Shown one piece after another: positions 1-10,801 of a stretch of 64,000 nucleotides of DNA. The notes under the pieces were generated by a model. It made no database searches. It was given only the letters and a program-made list of their open reading frames with translations, and was not told where the DNA came from. Positions within the stretch are counted from its first letter, which is position 1. Each line of letters starts with the position of its first letter. A program made the position numbers and the translations under genes. The DNA is from Apostichopus japonicus (lineage: Eukaryota > Echinodermata > Holothuroidea > Aspidochirotida > Stichopodidae): the NCBI RefSeq assembly GCF_037975245.1, contig NC_092568.1, forward strand, positions 5,684,001-5,748,000. Reading direction: 5' to 3'.

Positions 1-659
1 AGACCTTGAATTGTGTAGAATTGAAAACCGAACGCTCCGCACTAATTTTTGATTGGTTGCTTGGTTACCTAGATGTTCCATCATTGGTCTCTTCGGAAAT
101 GACCCCCCACTTCTTATAGTCGTTGCTCCTGGCATCTCTAATTCCACCAAACTCGCCAGTTCTGTAAAAACCTTGAGGATTAGGAAGAATATGACACCTC
201 AACTGATTTATAGAAAACGTCAATATTTATTCAGATATGCTCGCCATTTTGACGAGTTAGTGCATCACACCAAAATGTCAACTTTCAATTTTCGATCAGT
301 TGGTATTGGTCAGTCGACAAAATGTCGATTTTCAGATTCTTGCCATTTTGACGAATTCTTGCATCTCATCCAAACGTCCGTCGACATGTCCCGTCTATGA
401 TTCCGTACACAACCCAAGTTTGGACTATGACGTCGTTGTACCACCATGCACGTTTTGAGTTTACAAGAGAGATTACAAGCAAAGACGTCACATACACAAG
501 TACACATACGTATGCACACACATAGACAAGTACACGTACGTATGCACACACATACACAAACACGAAATCACCATCGCTTGCCTTATAGATTGATGTCTTC
601 GACCAGGAATTGAAAGGGAAAATAGTTGAATTAGGAGATCATTCATGTTCAGAGATGCC
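1..659. other. No gene seen; short degenerate direct repeats
   Basis: No convincing exon or start context. Two diverged copies of a segment starting GCCATTTTGACGA (about 243 and 342) lie roughly 99 bp apart. A 30-bp unit rich in ACACATACGTATG is repeated at about 496-556. Confidence 0.5.
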
Positions 660-824
660 TTCATATCCAGTGGCGGAGCGTCCATACAGTCACAGGGGCG
701 TATCCAGGATTTTCCAATAGGGGGGCGCCAGGCATGAATGATCGCCGTCCTGGGGAATGGGTCTAAGGGGAGGGGTGTACAATTTTTGCTTTCGAAGGGC
801 TGAAATGCCAAATGGTGTCATATG

Positions 825-1668
825 CATGGGCGGCGATCAGTACTTCCGAGTGGGGGGGGGGGGATATGACCTTGTTGACTATCTAAGCGTAGCGCCACCA
901 TGAGTTGGCGCGAAGCGTACAAGAAAATTTTGGGATTAACAAACCCTCTAGATGGCCGGAAACGGCACTTCCCGAGGTTTCCATGCGGCATATACCCAAC
1001 TTTAAAACAGGGATGTCATGTCCAAAATATCTCATATTCAGGATCCAAAATACTTTTTTTTTAATTTCGGGTGTTATTTTGGGAAAATTGCCCCTGTCAA
1101 TCTTGTTTCAGGCGCAACGTTAGAATGTTCGAGAGCTCTTTTATATTATTCGATGAAGAAAATGGCCTCATGCAGGCTATTATAGGCCTATACACATGCA
1201 ATACACAATTACACATAGTGACATTCCTAGGTACCGATTGCTAGGGCATCCAGGTGAAACGTGTATTAAGCATTACCCTGGTTACATGAGATTCTCAGCT
1301 GTTCGAGGGAACATGTACGTGTGTAGGCCTACTATAGGGCCTATATGAATACTATGAGGGTACATATATGTACTATATCAATACCGTGGGCGCAATAATA
1401 CATTTTGTTGTTATAGGGCCAATGAAGCCTACAGTCAACTATTTTTGCTTTATAAAGACGCTTTATTTGAAAAGATCGCACTGAGTTTATTGTAGGCGAG
1501 AAATGAAGCTAAAAAAGAGCCGTACATTAACGAAGATGCATAAATGTAGGCATGAAAATATTCTTATCCCTGGCATTTGGTGGGGGGGGGGGATATGGTG
1601 CATTACATCCCCTCCACCCATTTTCATGGGGGGATATATCCCCCCTCCACCCAGGATCGCCGCCCATG
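825..1668. mobile_element. Third-level insertion, hAT-like, 844 bp
   Basis: The ends CATGGGCGGCGATC and GATCGCCGCCCATG form inverted repeats. The flanks are GTCATATG (817-824) and GCCATATG (1669-1676), an 8-bp duplication with one mismatch. It sits inside the 693-2159 element. It contains G-rich runs and no coding sequence I can support. Confidence 0.65.
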
Positions 1669-1696
1669 GCCATATGTGATCCATTTTTCGACCTTA

Positions 1697-1723
1697 ATAA
1701 TAAGGTTAAGGTTAAGGTTAAGG
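1697..1723 (+). repeat. TTAAGG/AAGGTT hexamer run
   Basis: About four copies of AAGGTT lie just outside the third-level element. It is too short to be a telomeric tract and is best read as a microsatellite. Confidence 0.6.
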
Positions 1724-2491
1724 TGGAAACACTTGGTAAAGCGCACATTACTGTAAAAACACTCAATGGCGCTGAACAACAAAACAATTATAAAAACGAT
1801 TTCTTAAATAAATGAGTCTTTAAAGCAGCTTTAAAAGCAACATTTCCAGTAAATATGGACACAAAATGCACAATTTAGTACGGCTGGCATGTCACTTAGT
1901 GTTTATAGTGATAATACAAACACAATTACCATCTATGTTTCTAAAACTATTATGCCGCCGAACTTCGCCAGAACCTTTTTTTTGGCAAACAAAAAATAAA
2001 GCATACGGGAGGGGGGGGGGGGTTGAGCGATCACCGACATCTCACATAAAGGTCGTCATAAATTTTTTTTTTTTTTTTTTTTTGCTAAACTTTTTTTTTT
2101 TTTGGTGACGGCCAATAGGGGGGGCGCGCGCCTGTTGCGCCCCCCTGGATACGCCCCTGCAGTCAGAGGGGGCGCCCTTTTCAGCTTTTTACCACTTTTT
2201 ACTTATTCTCGATTATTTACTTTTTCATCGCGCTCTCATCTATCTATATTGAAATTTGTCACATTTTGTTGGCGATGACACCTATTTATTCTTCGTTTAT
2301 CTGCAAATTAGCAAGGCCAGGAAAGGGTCATTTCCGGCGATCTAGGAAGTATCTTTACTCAAAAAATTTTGTACGCTCCGCGCCAACCTGTGGTGGCGCT
2401 CCGCTTACATAGTGTCGGAAGCGCCCCTACATACCATTCTCGCCCCCCCCCCCCCTTGACCAATACCCCTAGCTCCGCCACTGTTCATATC

Positions 2492-3309
2492 AGTTAGAAA
2501 TGCTTCTTTGAGCCCAAACCCGAATATTTCCACTGGAGTTTTACATACTTCACTATCGAACAATTCACAGTTTCGCTGCAGATTACCAGTTATGTGATCT
2601 TGGAAAAACGCAATTAACCAAACGAAAAAAAAAACATATAGACACCTGTGAAAGTGTGTTCTACAAATTCTAGCCCGTTTAAATTTGTAGATGGTGTCAA
2701 AGGAACTTTCCATGACGTTCTGATCCTTAACATTGATATTCAGGAGGTGTTAAAACTAACAAATGCAAATGTCAAAGTGTGAATAACTATTTTTACAGTG
2801 GCAGTAAAATTGCTAGTTGAAATTTTTGATCACGGCTGACAAACAATCTGAATGTCTAGCATAATCTGGGGACACTATACGGACAGGTGATACGGATGGC
2901 TACTGTATATCATAAGAGTTTGCAGTGCAAAGTACAGCAGATGTATATGCTATATAAAAGCAACGGGAAAGTTGATAGACCAATCTCTATCAAATGTGGA
3001 ACAACAAAACCCCCTATTTACATAGACCTCATACAACACCAAAAGACCTCGGTGTAATTAATTGTGCTATTGTCTGCTGATTCCGTCCTCTATTTAGGGA
3101 TTACCTTGAAGAATTCTGGGTCAATGAGTGATAACATTTCAGGCACAAGGACTCGGCATTCGAAGGTTACAGTTTTCTTAAATTAACAAAGATCATTGTG
3201 GATCGTACCTTTGAGCAAAACCGACGTACCGTGGTCTTATTCTTGTCGTGTACAGTTTGATAGCGCAGTCTGAGCACAGTAAGTAAAAATATTAACTTCA
3301 AACAGATTT
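2492..3309. other. No gene seen
   Basis: AT-rich unique-looking sequence. No ORF with splice-site support and no recognisable repeat. Confidence 0.4.
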
Positions 3310-3573
3310 AAGACGGAGAGATGCTATTGTTGTCATCTAACATTTCACAACAATAACACAGGGAGATATTACTGTTGTCACCTAACATTTTACAGCAATA
3401 ACACACGGAAATATTACTGTTGTCACCTAACATTTCACAGCAATAACTCACGGAGATATTACTGTTGTCACCTAACATTTCACAACAATAACACAGGGAG
3501 ATATTACTGTCACCTAACATTTCACAACAATAACACAGGGAGATATTACTGTTGTCAGCTCACATACCATAAC
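3310..3573 (+). repeat. 45-bp minisatellite, left part
   Basis: About five to six tandem units of 45 bp, each containing GATATTACTGTTGTCACC and CATTTCACA. The array is interrupted at 3574 by a 900-bp transposable element and resumes at 4482. A 15-codon frame on the minus strand stays open only because 45 is divisible by 3. Confidence 0.85.
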
Positions 3574-4473
3574 CATAGGCGTACGGGACCATTTCAGTTT
3601 GGGGGCAGAAACTTTTGTGCCCGAAAGTTCCCGTGACACTCTCTAAGCGGAACGCCACCATCGGTTGGCGCGTAGCGTACAAAAAAAAATTTGGCAAAAG
3701 CTGCCTCTCAGATTGCCGGAAATGGCACTTCTGAGGCCTTGCAAGTTGCATCAAAACATTCTTTATTTTACAATCTCACGTTTTAGAAATTTACACTTCC
3801 CCAAAAATTTGGTAAATTAGAAGAAGAAAAAATGGTAACATCACTTTGAAGGGGAAAAATAGGACAGTATATTTTTTTTAAGCTCCTATTTAGTTACCGT
3901 ATTTATTATTTTAACACAGTACTCAGCTACATCCAGAAAAACATACATTGTTCAACGACACGTAGGCGGGATAATGTCGCTGTGTCGGGTGAGACTGCAA
4001 TTTGTCTCACAAAAAAGTATAAAAATAACGAAGAATATGATAAACCTGTACTTCTAGGCTTGTAGGCACCCCCCCCCCCACCATCCATGAACAAGAAAAC
4101 GTTTCTTATATACACTCATGTCGGGGATGTCCAGGTATACAGTTGACTAGTTATAAAAAAAAATTATAGTGCAAAAAACGCTTACGGTGGTGTTACACGG
4201 AAATATTCGGGCAACATGATGCTAAATAAAGAAAATCATTATGCCTATATTAATATTAATGTCAGAAACAAATAACATGAAACGCTCTCCACAGAACTGT
4301 CGGGCCAAAATTTTAAAAAGATTCGGGCAAGCTACTGCATATTTATATATATATATATATTTTTTTTCTCCTCTTAGGCTGACCGAATTTTTCAGGACTT
4401 TTGCCCGAATTTCTTGTCCTCTGGAAATTTGGGGGGCAATCTGCCCCCCTGCCCCCCGCCTCGTACGCCTATG
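3574..4473. mobile_element. hAT-like element, family 'CATAGGCGTACG', 900 bp
   Basis: Starts CATAGGCGTACGGGACC and ends CCTCGTACGCCTATG (inverted repeats). It is flanked by a perfect 8-bp duplication ACCATAAC (3566-3573, 4474-4481). A second full copy lies at 58323-59642 with high similarity throughout, so the boundaries are supported by two independent insertions. No transposase is encoded. It carries a (TA)n run near 4344 and C/G homopolymers near both ends. Confidence 0.9.
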
Positions 4474-4481
4474 ACCATAAC

Positions 4482-4575
4482 AATACTACATAGGGAGATA
4501 TTACTGTTGTTACCTCACATTTCACAACAACAACAAACGGCTGTTGTCCCCTCACATTTCATAACAATAACAAGC
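4482..4575 (+). repeat. 45-bp minisatellite, right remnant
   Basis: The sequence after the element (GGGAGATATTACTGTTG, CATTTCACAAC) continues the array of 3310-3573 in degraded form. Confidence 0.7.
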
Positions 4576-6643
4576 ATGTCATAACACGTACCAACGATGA
4601 ACATGTTCTTCCGTTATTCGATCAGACGATATCAAAACACGGAAACTTCAATGTGTGGCAATATAAATATAGATACTGTTAATATAACTATACTGTACCT
4701 TCTAACACATATGGATGCTTTTCATACATTTGTTTCCTGTACTCTGCGAGAAAAAGAGAAGAGTAAACATTACTGCAAATTATAAGGAGACAACCATTGG
4801 GATATCATATTATAAAATGTACTTCATAGGCCTATAATAATAAAAGATAAGTCTACAGCCAGGATTCAGGTGCCACCTCCCGTACTTCTTTCCGATCCTC
4901 ATTTACCCTCCTTTAACCCCCTTATTCCCCTGCCCACCTTGCTATATCGTTCTTCCCCTCCCTCTAGTTCAAAAACGATAATAATAATTGCAAAATCATA
5001 ACAGAAGACTAAGTAGCTATCTGCATGTGGGTAGAATCCATTTCTGGTAATTTCAGTAGTATTAAGTATGCCAATATAATGTTAATGTACGTGTAAGCCC
5101 TACAAATGTAAAAACATAAATATTTCATAAGAAATTTCGAAACTCGTTCCTTAACGGCGGTGCCTGTCTGGGTATTTCTCTCCCCTCAGCCTCACACACA
5201 CACAAAAATCTTCCACCAGCCCCCCGCCCCCCACCTCCAACCCACCCCCAAATCCCCCTCAAAAAAATATCATTCAACAAGACCAATATTTGCTGTTCTA
5301 TCTTTACCCAGTCGCACAAGTCCATAAATGCTATTGTGCCTATATAAGCCAACAGCGAGACAAAATTCCATGCTTTTGCTGTCGAAAAAAGGTCAGTGGG
5401 AAAGTTCCATGCTATTCACAAAAGCCACCTGTGCAAGGTCATTGAAAGTACATATTTATAGATATATATGCACCAGTGACATCAAATTTCTGCACAGACA
5501 GCAACTGGACTCGACTGGTGAGTACTCAAATTTTCTTATCTTTTCTTTTGTCTTCTTCTGTTTATTTATCCATACGAGCAAACTCGAACTGTTCACTGGA
5601 TTGATAAGATACGTATTAACACAATCTAACAGTTATAGTATCATACATGCTTATCACTAGAACAACGATTTCGCGTATATCAGCCGATAACAGACCGACG
5701 AACACGTTGCTATCACAGTGTATGCAGCCACAGGGTATTCGCCGGCAAATAGTACACATGTGTTATATCATGGAGCTATAGCTCCATGGTTATATGTTAT
5801 ATCAATGGAACTTTATTGAAGGTATACACCGCAGCAAAACAGATTGTGCATACGTTAGATCGAAACAAGCATGGCTTGAGCAGGCTTTGTTGCAATGAAG
5901 CAAATCAATATCTAGAATAGGTTGCTAATGGTGCTGAGAATATTGTTCATGCCAGATGTATATAGGTGTGGATGTTACTTTCTTTACGGATTTGAGTTGA
6001 TATTATAGAAAAAAAATAAGGATAATAATAATAACAGGTAGTAATTATGATAATAATTATAGGTAAAAATGATAACAGTTGTAGGTACAGTGATGATAAT
6101 AAGCGGGCGTGGTGATTTTATCTGTGATGTTGGTGTGTCGGCCTCATAATCAGTTGGGCCTTACAGCCTCACCACGAACCAGATTTGACCCATATATTCA
6201 AATTCGTTGCTTTGCAGTTTTGTTGGGCAGTTGTTGCTTTGCAGTTTTGTTGAGCAGTCTTCCGTGAACTACTTGAGAACTCTCTGAACACTCATTGAAA
6301 AGTGAAAGCTTGGCATTAGCGGGTGTTCATCCACGATCATCATATGTTTGGGGTTACAAATGAGATTGTTAGCGTCCTATCCCTCGGTAATAACAATACT
6401 AAACTTAAAGGCGCTCATAACTAGTCTTTGGGAAGGTTCAATGTATGCATGAATCTGTATGGTACTATGCGCCATCTATGAGATTCAGAACACATTACGA
6501 AAAAAAAAAACGATCACAGTGCTGGTTAATTATAACAAGAGGTTCTATTAATTAGATTTTATAATTAAAATAAAATAAAACTGTTAGCAAACTGCTTATC
6601 CACTAGAGAGCCTTTAAAAGAATGTGTAAAAGTAAGTTGGCTT
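4576..6643. other. No gene seen; one perfect palindrome
   Basis: No supported exon. C-rich low-complexity DNA lies at 5217-5260. A perfect 20-nt palindrome (half-site CATGGAGCTA) lies at 5769-5788. Short diverged duplications (TTGCTTTGCAGTTTTGTTG) occur near 6208 and 6235. Confidence 0.4.
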
Positions 6644-6674
6644 GACGTTTCGATCCTAGCAGGATCTTCTTCAG
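6644..6674 (-). ncRNA. Hammerhead-ribozyme-like core (Penelope-type relic)
   Basis: Read on the minus strand, this gives the conserved core CTGAAGA, a stem II made of GATCC and GGATC with a small loop, then GAAAC followed by GTC. This matches the hammerhead pattern CUGANGA / stem II / GAAA / cleavage triplet. Stem I around it pairs only partly in this copy, so activity is doubtful. Minimal hammerheads of this kind are known from Penelope-like retroelements, which is where I assign it by resemblance. No Penelope reverse transcriptase or GIY-YIG frame is visible nearby. Confidence 0.4.
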
Positions 6675-7211
6675 AGGCTAAATGACAAGATTGACAAAAT
6701 GAAAAAATTAAATTTTTCACTTGTCATTTATATTTTAATGTAGCAGAAATTATACTTTTCAGGCCACAGAACGCATTAAATAATTTAAAATTTTAAATAT
6801 CATGCCAACAGCTTCACTGGTGTGCAAATATACAATTATTAAAACTGTGACTGATAGTTACTCTACCGCGAAATTCTGCACAATTAAAGCGAACGAAAAC
6901 CATCATATTATACGGTTTATGACTTTCCTTTATGAAATATGAAGATATAACGGGAATCATTATACCGAGGAAATTAAACTGAACCTTATTTATCTGACTC
7001 CAAAGGTTTGATTTTTTTTAGTTTTGCGGATCCATTGTATGGATCTCTCAGTTAAAACGAAACGAACATTTTTACGCGATCTGATTCCTGTTCTGAATCC
7101 ACGTTTTATGCAAATCAATCAACTACTGGAGGGTGTAAAATTATCTCGAAATTAAATAAAAGAATAAACAAGCAACCTACTGTACCATGGCAGAACAAAG
7201 CAGTATCCTAC

Positions 7212-7400
7212 AAAAGTAGCCTGAAAATGATTTTGAGACAGTTACTGCCTTAGACAAATACTGCCGTCGAAAAGTAGTGTGACAATTGATTTTAAGATAT
7301 GAAATTGACCTAGACAAATGCTGCCCTCGAAAAGCAGTATGACAATAGGTTTTGAGATAGTTACTGTCCTAGACAAATACTGTCCTAGAAAAGTAGCCTT
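7212..7400 (+). repeat. 60-bp tandem repeat, three copies
   Basis: TAGACAAATACTGCC or close variants occur at about 7252, 7312 and 7371, with matching flanks (GAAAAGTAG, TTTTGAGATAG). No function is suggested. Confidence 0.7.
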
Positions 7401-7691
7401 TACAAGGTTGTCAGACTTTGACCTCCATTGAAAACAAAAGATCTTTGACCTCAAGAAACAATACATTTATTGCACGCGCCAAGCGGCATCTCTGTAAAAA
7501 GTATAAAGTTCATTTAAGCTCCAATATTTTAGTTTTTGTGTTAACAAGGTGTTCAGATTTGACTATTGAAAATGAATGACCTTGGACTCTGACATGACTG
7601 GCCATTTATGACCATAAACGTTTCAGTTTATGAGTTATTTGATTATAAGTTTGCTGACCTCAAACGACCTTTGATTCCCACAAAGACCAAG

Positions 7692-8062
7692 TTATTATTA
7701 TTATTTCAGGTTTTACAGTCTGTTCAGGGCCAAGGCCCTCTCACACGACATTACAGCTTAACCCTGGTCATTGGTAACTTGTCACACCTTCACACCAAAG
7801 TGAGCACAATTCAATCAATCTCTCCTGGGGCACCACAGTGCACCACTACCACGTGTCCCCGGGGGACTTCCCATAGGGTGCAGCCACAGGGATGCAACTA
7901 TATTTACAAGTTACCTCGCAAGTCCCCATTTATACACCTGGGTGAAGAGAGGCAGTGGAGATAAAGTGCCTTGCCCAAGGACACGACCCAATGATCTGGC
8001 CAGGATTTGAACCTGTAATCCTTAGATCACAAGTCCACTGCCTTAACCACAACTGCCTCTTG
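7692..8062 (-). repeat. tRNA-derived SINE with conserved central core
   Basis: On the minus strand the element opens with a tRNA-like head: A-box-like TGGTTAAGGCAGTGG (8035-8049) and B-box GGTTCAAATCC (8003-8013). A core follows with TCCTTGGGCAAGGCAC (7966-7981) and CACCCAGGTGTATAAATG, then a 3' tail of (AAT)n at 7692-7704. This order (RNA polymerase III promoter boxes, core, A/T tail) defines a SINE. The core resembles conserved central domains shared by SINEs across Metazoa. Confidence 0.85.
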
Positions 8063-8909
8063 CATGCACTAAGGGGATCCGCATGCTACATACGAGTCCA
8101 CCAAAGCATGGCTTTGGAAGTTAAGATGTCTACAATAGATTCATAGATTTTCACTTATGTTGACCTTGAATGACATTTGACCTCCACCAATTTCAAAATG
8201 GCTTCTTGTATTCTTCAAGTGCGATCTATATATCAAATACAAACTTCAACAGTTGTTTATCTGAGTTATCATGTTTGCAAGGACTTTGACATCAAATGAC
8301 CTCCATCAATTTCACTATGCTTCCTGTACTCACTAACACAAAAGCACATAACTAGTATGAAGTTCAGCCATCACATACACACATACAGACTCACGCAAAT
8401 ACATACACACTGCATTGAATGCATTGGTTATGCACCGTATGAGAACTAGGCTCAGTGACACATGCATGTATATCATTGTTGTGTTGGGTGCATTGCTCTC
8501 TGTGTTTATCTCTTTGTCTTATAATTTCAGATTTATTATCTCTATGATATGAGAGAGGTTGATATGAGAGAATGAAACAATTCCTTTAACTGGTAGCTCT
8601 TCACAGTCTTACCGTTACAATTGGGTTTAATTTAATTTTCCTATAATCACAACCATCCCCCTGATCTGCTCAGTTCACTGCTCAAACTACCTCTCTAGCT
8701 TCCTGATGAAACCAGCTCCATAGTCAGAAATTTGAAAACAGAGATGATTATTTGCATCTTCAAGTTGCATGTACAAACATAGATGTATGATTTTATTTTA
8801 ACTTTGGAACTGAAATTTTTTGTTAATAAAACAGTGACCAAAATGCATCTTTTAAATAATATAATATCTTTGCTCTTATATTTACAGACATTAACAAATT
8901 TAATGGTTA
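8063..8909. other. No gene except the 3' end of the minus-strand gene; dispersed GACCT-rich repeat
   Basis: Sequence around 8160-8320 (CATTTGACCTCCACCAA and close copies) belongs to the dispersed family also seen at 39.9-40.2 kb and 63.1-63.3 kb. The SINE at 7692-8062 lies inside such a segment. A TTTATT at 8792-8797 reads AATAAA on the minus strand. Confidence 0.5.
8792..8797 (-). terminator. Polyadenylation signal AATAAA
   Basis: It lies on the minus strand 113 bp beyond the stop codon of the microprotein gene at 8910-9152, a suitable distance for a short 3' untranslated region. Confidence 0.45.
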
Positions 8910-9152
8910 CTAACCTTCAGGAAATTGCTGTTGTTTTGAATACTGTTTGAAAGTTTTGATACTAAAGGTTGTAGGAGTATACTGTACATATTCATTGTTA
9001 GAAGATTGTTTACTGTTGCTGTGAATATATTTACCTTCACTGACATTCATTTTATGCCAAACATAGTAACCTGCTCCTATTGCCACTATTTCGGCATACA
9101 AGAGCCACTTCATACCCTTCCATAGGCTAGCCCCATGTCTGTTCCAATTCAT
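8910..9152 (-). CDS. Small single-pass membrane protein (80 aa), possibly mitochondrial
   Basis: A complete reading frame in the 3' exon of a minus-strand gene. The ATG at 9152-9150 follows a strong acceptor: a pyrimidine run ending CTTCTTCTAG, with the exon beginning at 9165. The 5' untranslated region is therefore probably spliced. The protein has a short basic N-terminus (NRHGASLWKGMK), one hydrophobic helix at about residues 15-33 (WLLYAEIVAIGAGYYVW) and a polar, tyrosine/serine-rich tail. The layout of a positive patch, one helix near the N-terminus and a small hydrophilic tail recalls mitochondrial inner-membrane microproteins such as CEBPZOS. The sequence match is too weak to name it. 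The start was preferred over the in-frame ATG at 9182 because that one lies upstream of the acceptor, inside the intron. Confidence 0.55.
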   Translation of the reverse strand: MNWNRHGASLWKGMKWLLYAEIVAIGAGYYVWHKMNVSEGKYIHSNSKQSSNNEYVQYTPTTFSIKTFKQYSKQQQFPEG

Positions 9153-9165
9153 GCTGAAGTATTTG

Positions 9166-10332
9166 CTAGAAGAAGAAAACAAAACATGAAGGTTAAAGGT
9201 TATTAATAAATTACATGCAAAAAAAAAACTAAGTGCAAAACGTAGTCCACTGTAATATCACAACACGTATATGTGTGTAACTGTGATATTCTCCATTTTC
9301 ATAGCACGCATGAATACTGAATTCTATATGAATAGCATAAACCATAATCCTTTAAATTCCACTACACTGTTTTATCTGTAGTCTAAAACCTTTAGATGGT
9401 GCCCTTGTTAGACTCTTCATATAGGTTATAATATAACAGGTTACTTTGTAAAAACATCACACTCCAACAACTTATTTTACTGGATAAATCCAGTAGCTAA
9501 AAATGAATCCTGGGTGACTGCACCTTGTACTGTTTTGAAATATCCTAACCTAGGTAAATAACATTGGGTTAGCAAAATGTGGTTGTCAGTGTCAGAACTG
9601 GGAGGTGGCACAAAACATGTTATTCTTTTAAGCCTACAGTGGATGGTGTTACAATGTAAGGTAACAGTTTTAACATAGCTACATTTTATGCTGTTTTTCA
9701 AAACCTGAGGAAAACACTGTTGTGCAGAGGTACTCTAAAGCATTAACTCCTATGGTTTTTGCCTATAACTATAAGCACAATTGCTATATTTCATACAAAC
9801 AGGATGCTGCTTATTAGCAGCTCCCTTATTCAATATACTTGGCCTACATGATGTATGACTATACGTAACTTCTGTACTTTAACTTACACCTTCGCCGAAT
9901 GGTTTAATATTGCGGCATAGGCCTGCCATAGGCTACACTTCAGCCTATCCTGAGGTTAGCCTAACGTTAGATGAAATTCAACTTTTTCACATAAATATGA
10001 ACAATGTAAGTAGGCTTTGTAATTCATGTTGTAAATTATACGTAAATGATTGACGTTTGCTTACAATAATATGAAAATTTGCAAACCACACGTGTGTTCC
10101 GGTACGTTTTTACAATAACTTTTAAGTTCGTAATAGGTGTACTGTAACCATAGCCTATACAGTCTACAGCTACTAGCCTTATACTATGTCGCGAAAGTGG
10201 TACCAGTTAAAGATTGTATGCTTAGGCTAAGAATAGAAACATCAAATGAGTACAAGTTATTGGTAAGTCAACGTGTTTGTTCAATATTCATGAAAATTTT
10301 CGACATACTACTAGCCCTGTTACATAAAATAA
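9166..10332. other. Probable 5' region of the minus-strand microprotein gene; no supported exon
   Basis: I cannot place the upstream exon of the 8910-9165 gene. Because a plus-strand ORF begins at 10333, the interval around 9.9-10.3 kb could hold a divergent promoter. That is inference only. Confidence 0.3.
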
Positions 10333-10566
10333 ATGCTTGATCATTCGCCCGTGGACACATTTATACAGCTAAGGACTTTCCTAGGATTTCCTGATGGTAA
10401 CGCGTATGCACCGGACATCGATCTTCGTGTTACCTTACAGCTGATAACGTCCTACATAGGCGGATCGAATGCCAAGGCGGAGTCTATGAAAATGTGGGCG
10501 GGGGCTGAGATAAGGAACCTTAGAGAAATTGTTTTGAGGCAGATTCGTGACCATTGTGACGTGTAA
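10333..10566 (+). CDS. Hypothetical 77-aa protein
   Basis: An intronless frame with an in-frame TAA immediately before its ATG, so the frame cannot extend upstream without splicing. The composition is balanced and non-repetitive: an N-terminal part with FLGFPDGNAYAPD, then a predicted helical C-terminal half (about residues 48-77) with alternating charged and hydrophobic residues ending in RQIRDHCDV. An AATAAA lies at 10796-10801. I do not recognise the family. The non-repetitive, protein-like composition argues for coding, but there is no second line of evidence. Confidence 0.4.
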   Translation: MLDHSPVDTFIQLRTFLGFPDGNAYAPDIDLRVTLQLITSYIGGSNAKAESMKMWAGAEIRNLREIVLRQIRDHCDV

Positions 10567-10795
10567 ATAAGAGGTCAAACGTTTGCTACGTGTCCTAATT
10601 GACCTTCATTGTGTCTGGTATGAAGATATGAAAAACACTCGAGGAAAACAATATAATCGAAGACGGAGTCTCTACGTCTTGCTAGTATAGCCTATCTGAA
10701 TATTAAAAAGAAAACATGGTTCAATTTGATTATCTCTCTATTTCTGTGCAGATTAAGAGAGTGAAAGGGAAGCATTTGTTGCTTACAGAATGGAT

Positions 10796-10801
10796 AATAA
10801 A
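10796..10801 (+). terminator. Polyadenylation signal AATAAA
   Basis: It lies 230 bp after the stop of the ORF at 10333-10566 and would fit its 3' untranslated region. Confidence 0.3.

Larger units (their letters stand above)
693..2159. mobile_element. Second-level insertion inside the 668-2483 element
   Basis: The ends CAGGGGCGTATCCAG and CTGGATACGCCCCTG are inverted repeats. They are flanked by CAGTCA on both sides (687-692, 2160-2165); counted as 8 bp the duplication is TACAGTCA/TGCAGTCA with one mismatch. Comparison with the empty site in the related copy at 52602 (CATACAGTCAGAGG) confirms it as an insertion. No protein is encoded. It contains poly-T and poly-G tracts. Confidence 0.75.
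668..2483. mobile_element. hAT-like non-autonomous element (outer element of a triple nest)
   Basis: The ends are CAGTGGCGGAGC and GCTCCGCCACTG, a terminal inverted repeat. They are flanked by a perfect 8-bp target duplication TTCATATC (660-667 and 2484-2491), the length typical of hAT transposition. The element has no transposase. The same family occurs uninterrupted at 52602-52994 (393 bp), which shows that most of this copy is later insertion. The CA...TG termini and 8-bp duplication are seen directly; the hAT assignment is inference. Confidence 0.85.

Noticed and set aside
1697-1723. Interstitial telomere
   Set aside because: The hexamer is TTAAGG, not TTAGGG, and only about four copies long.
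6113-6200. SINE head (GCCTCATAATCAGTTGGGCC)
   Set aside because: Some tRNA-like words, but no clear B box or tail.
8003-8062. tRNA gene on the minus strand
   Set aside because: tRNA-like head of a SINE. The stems do not pair as in a functional tRNA.
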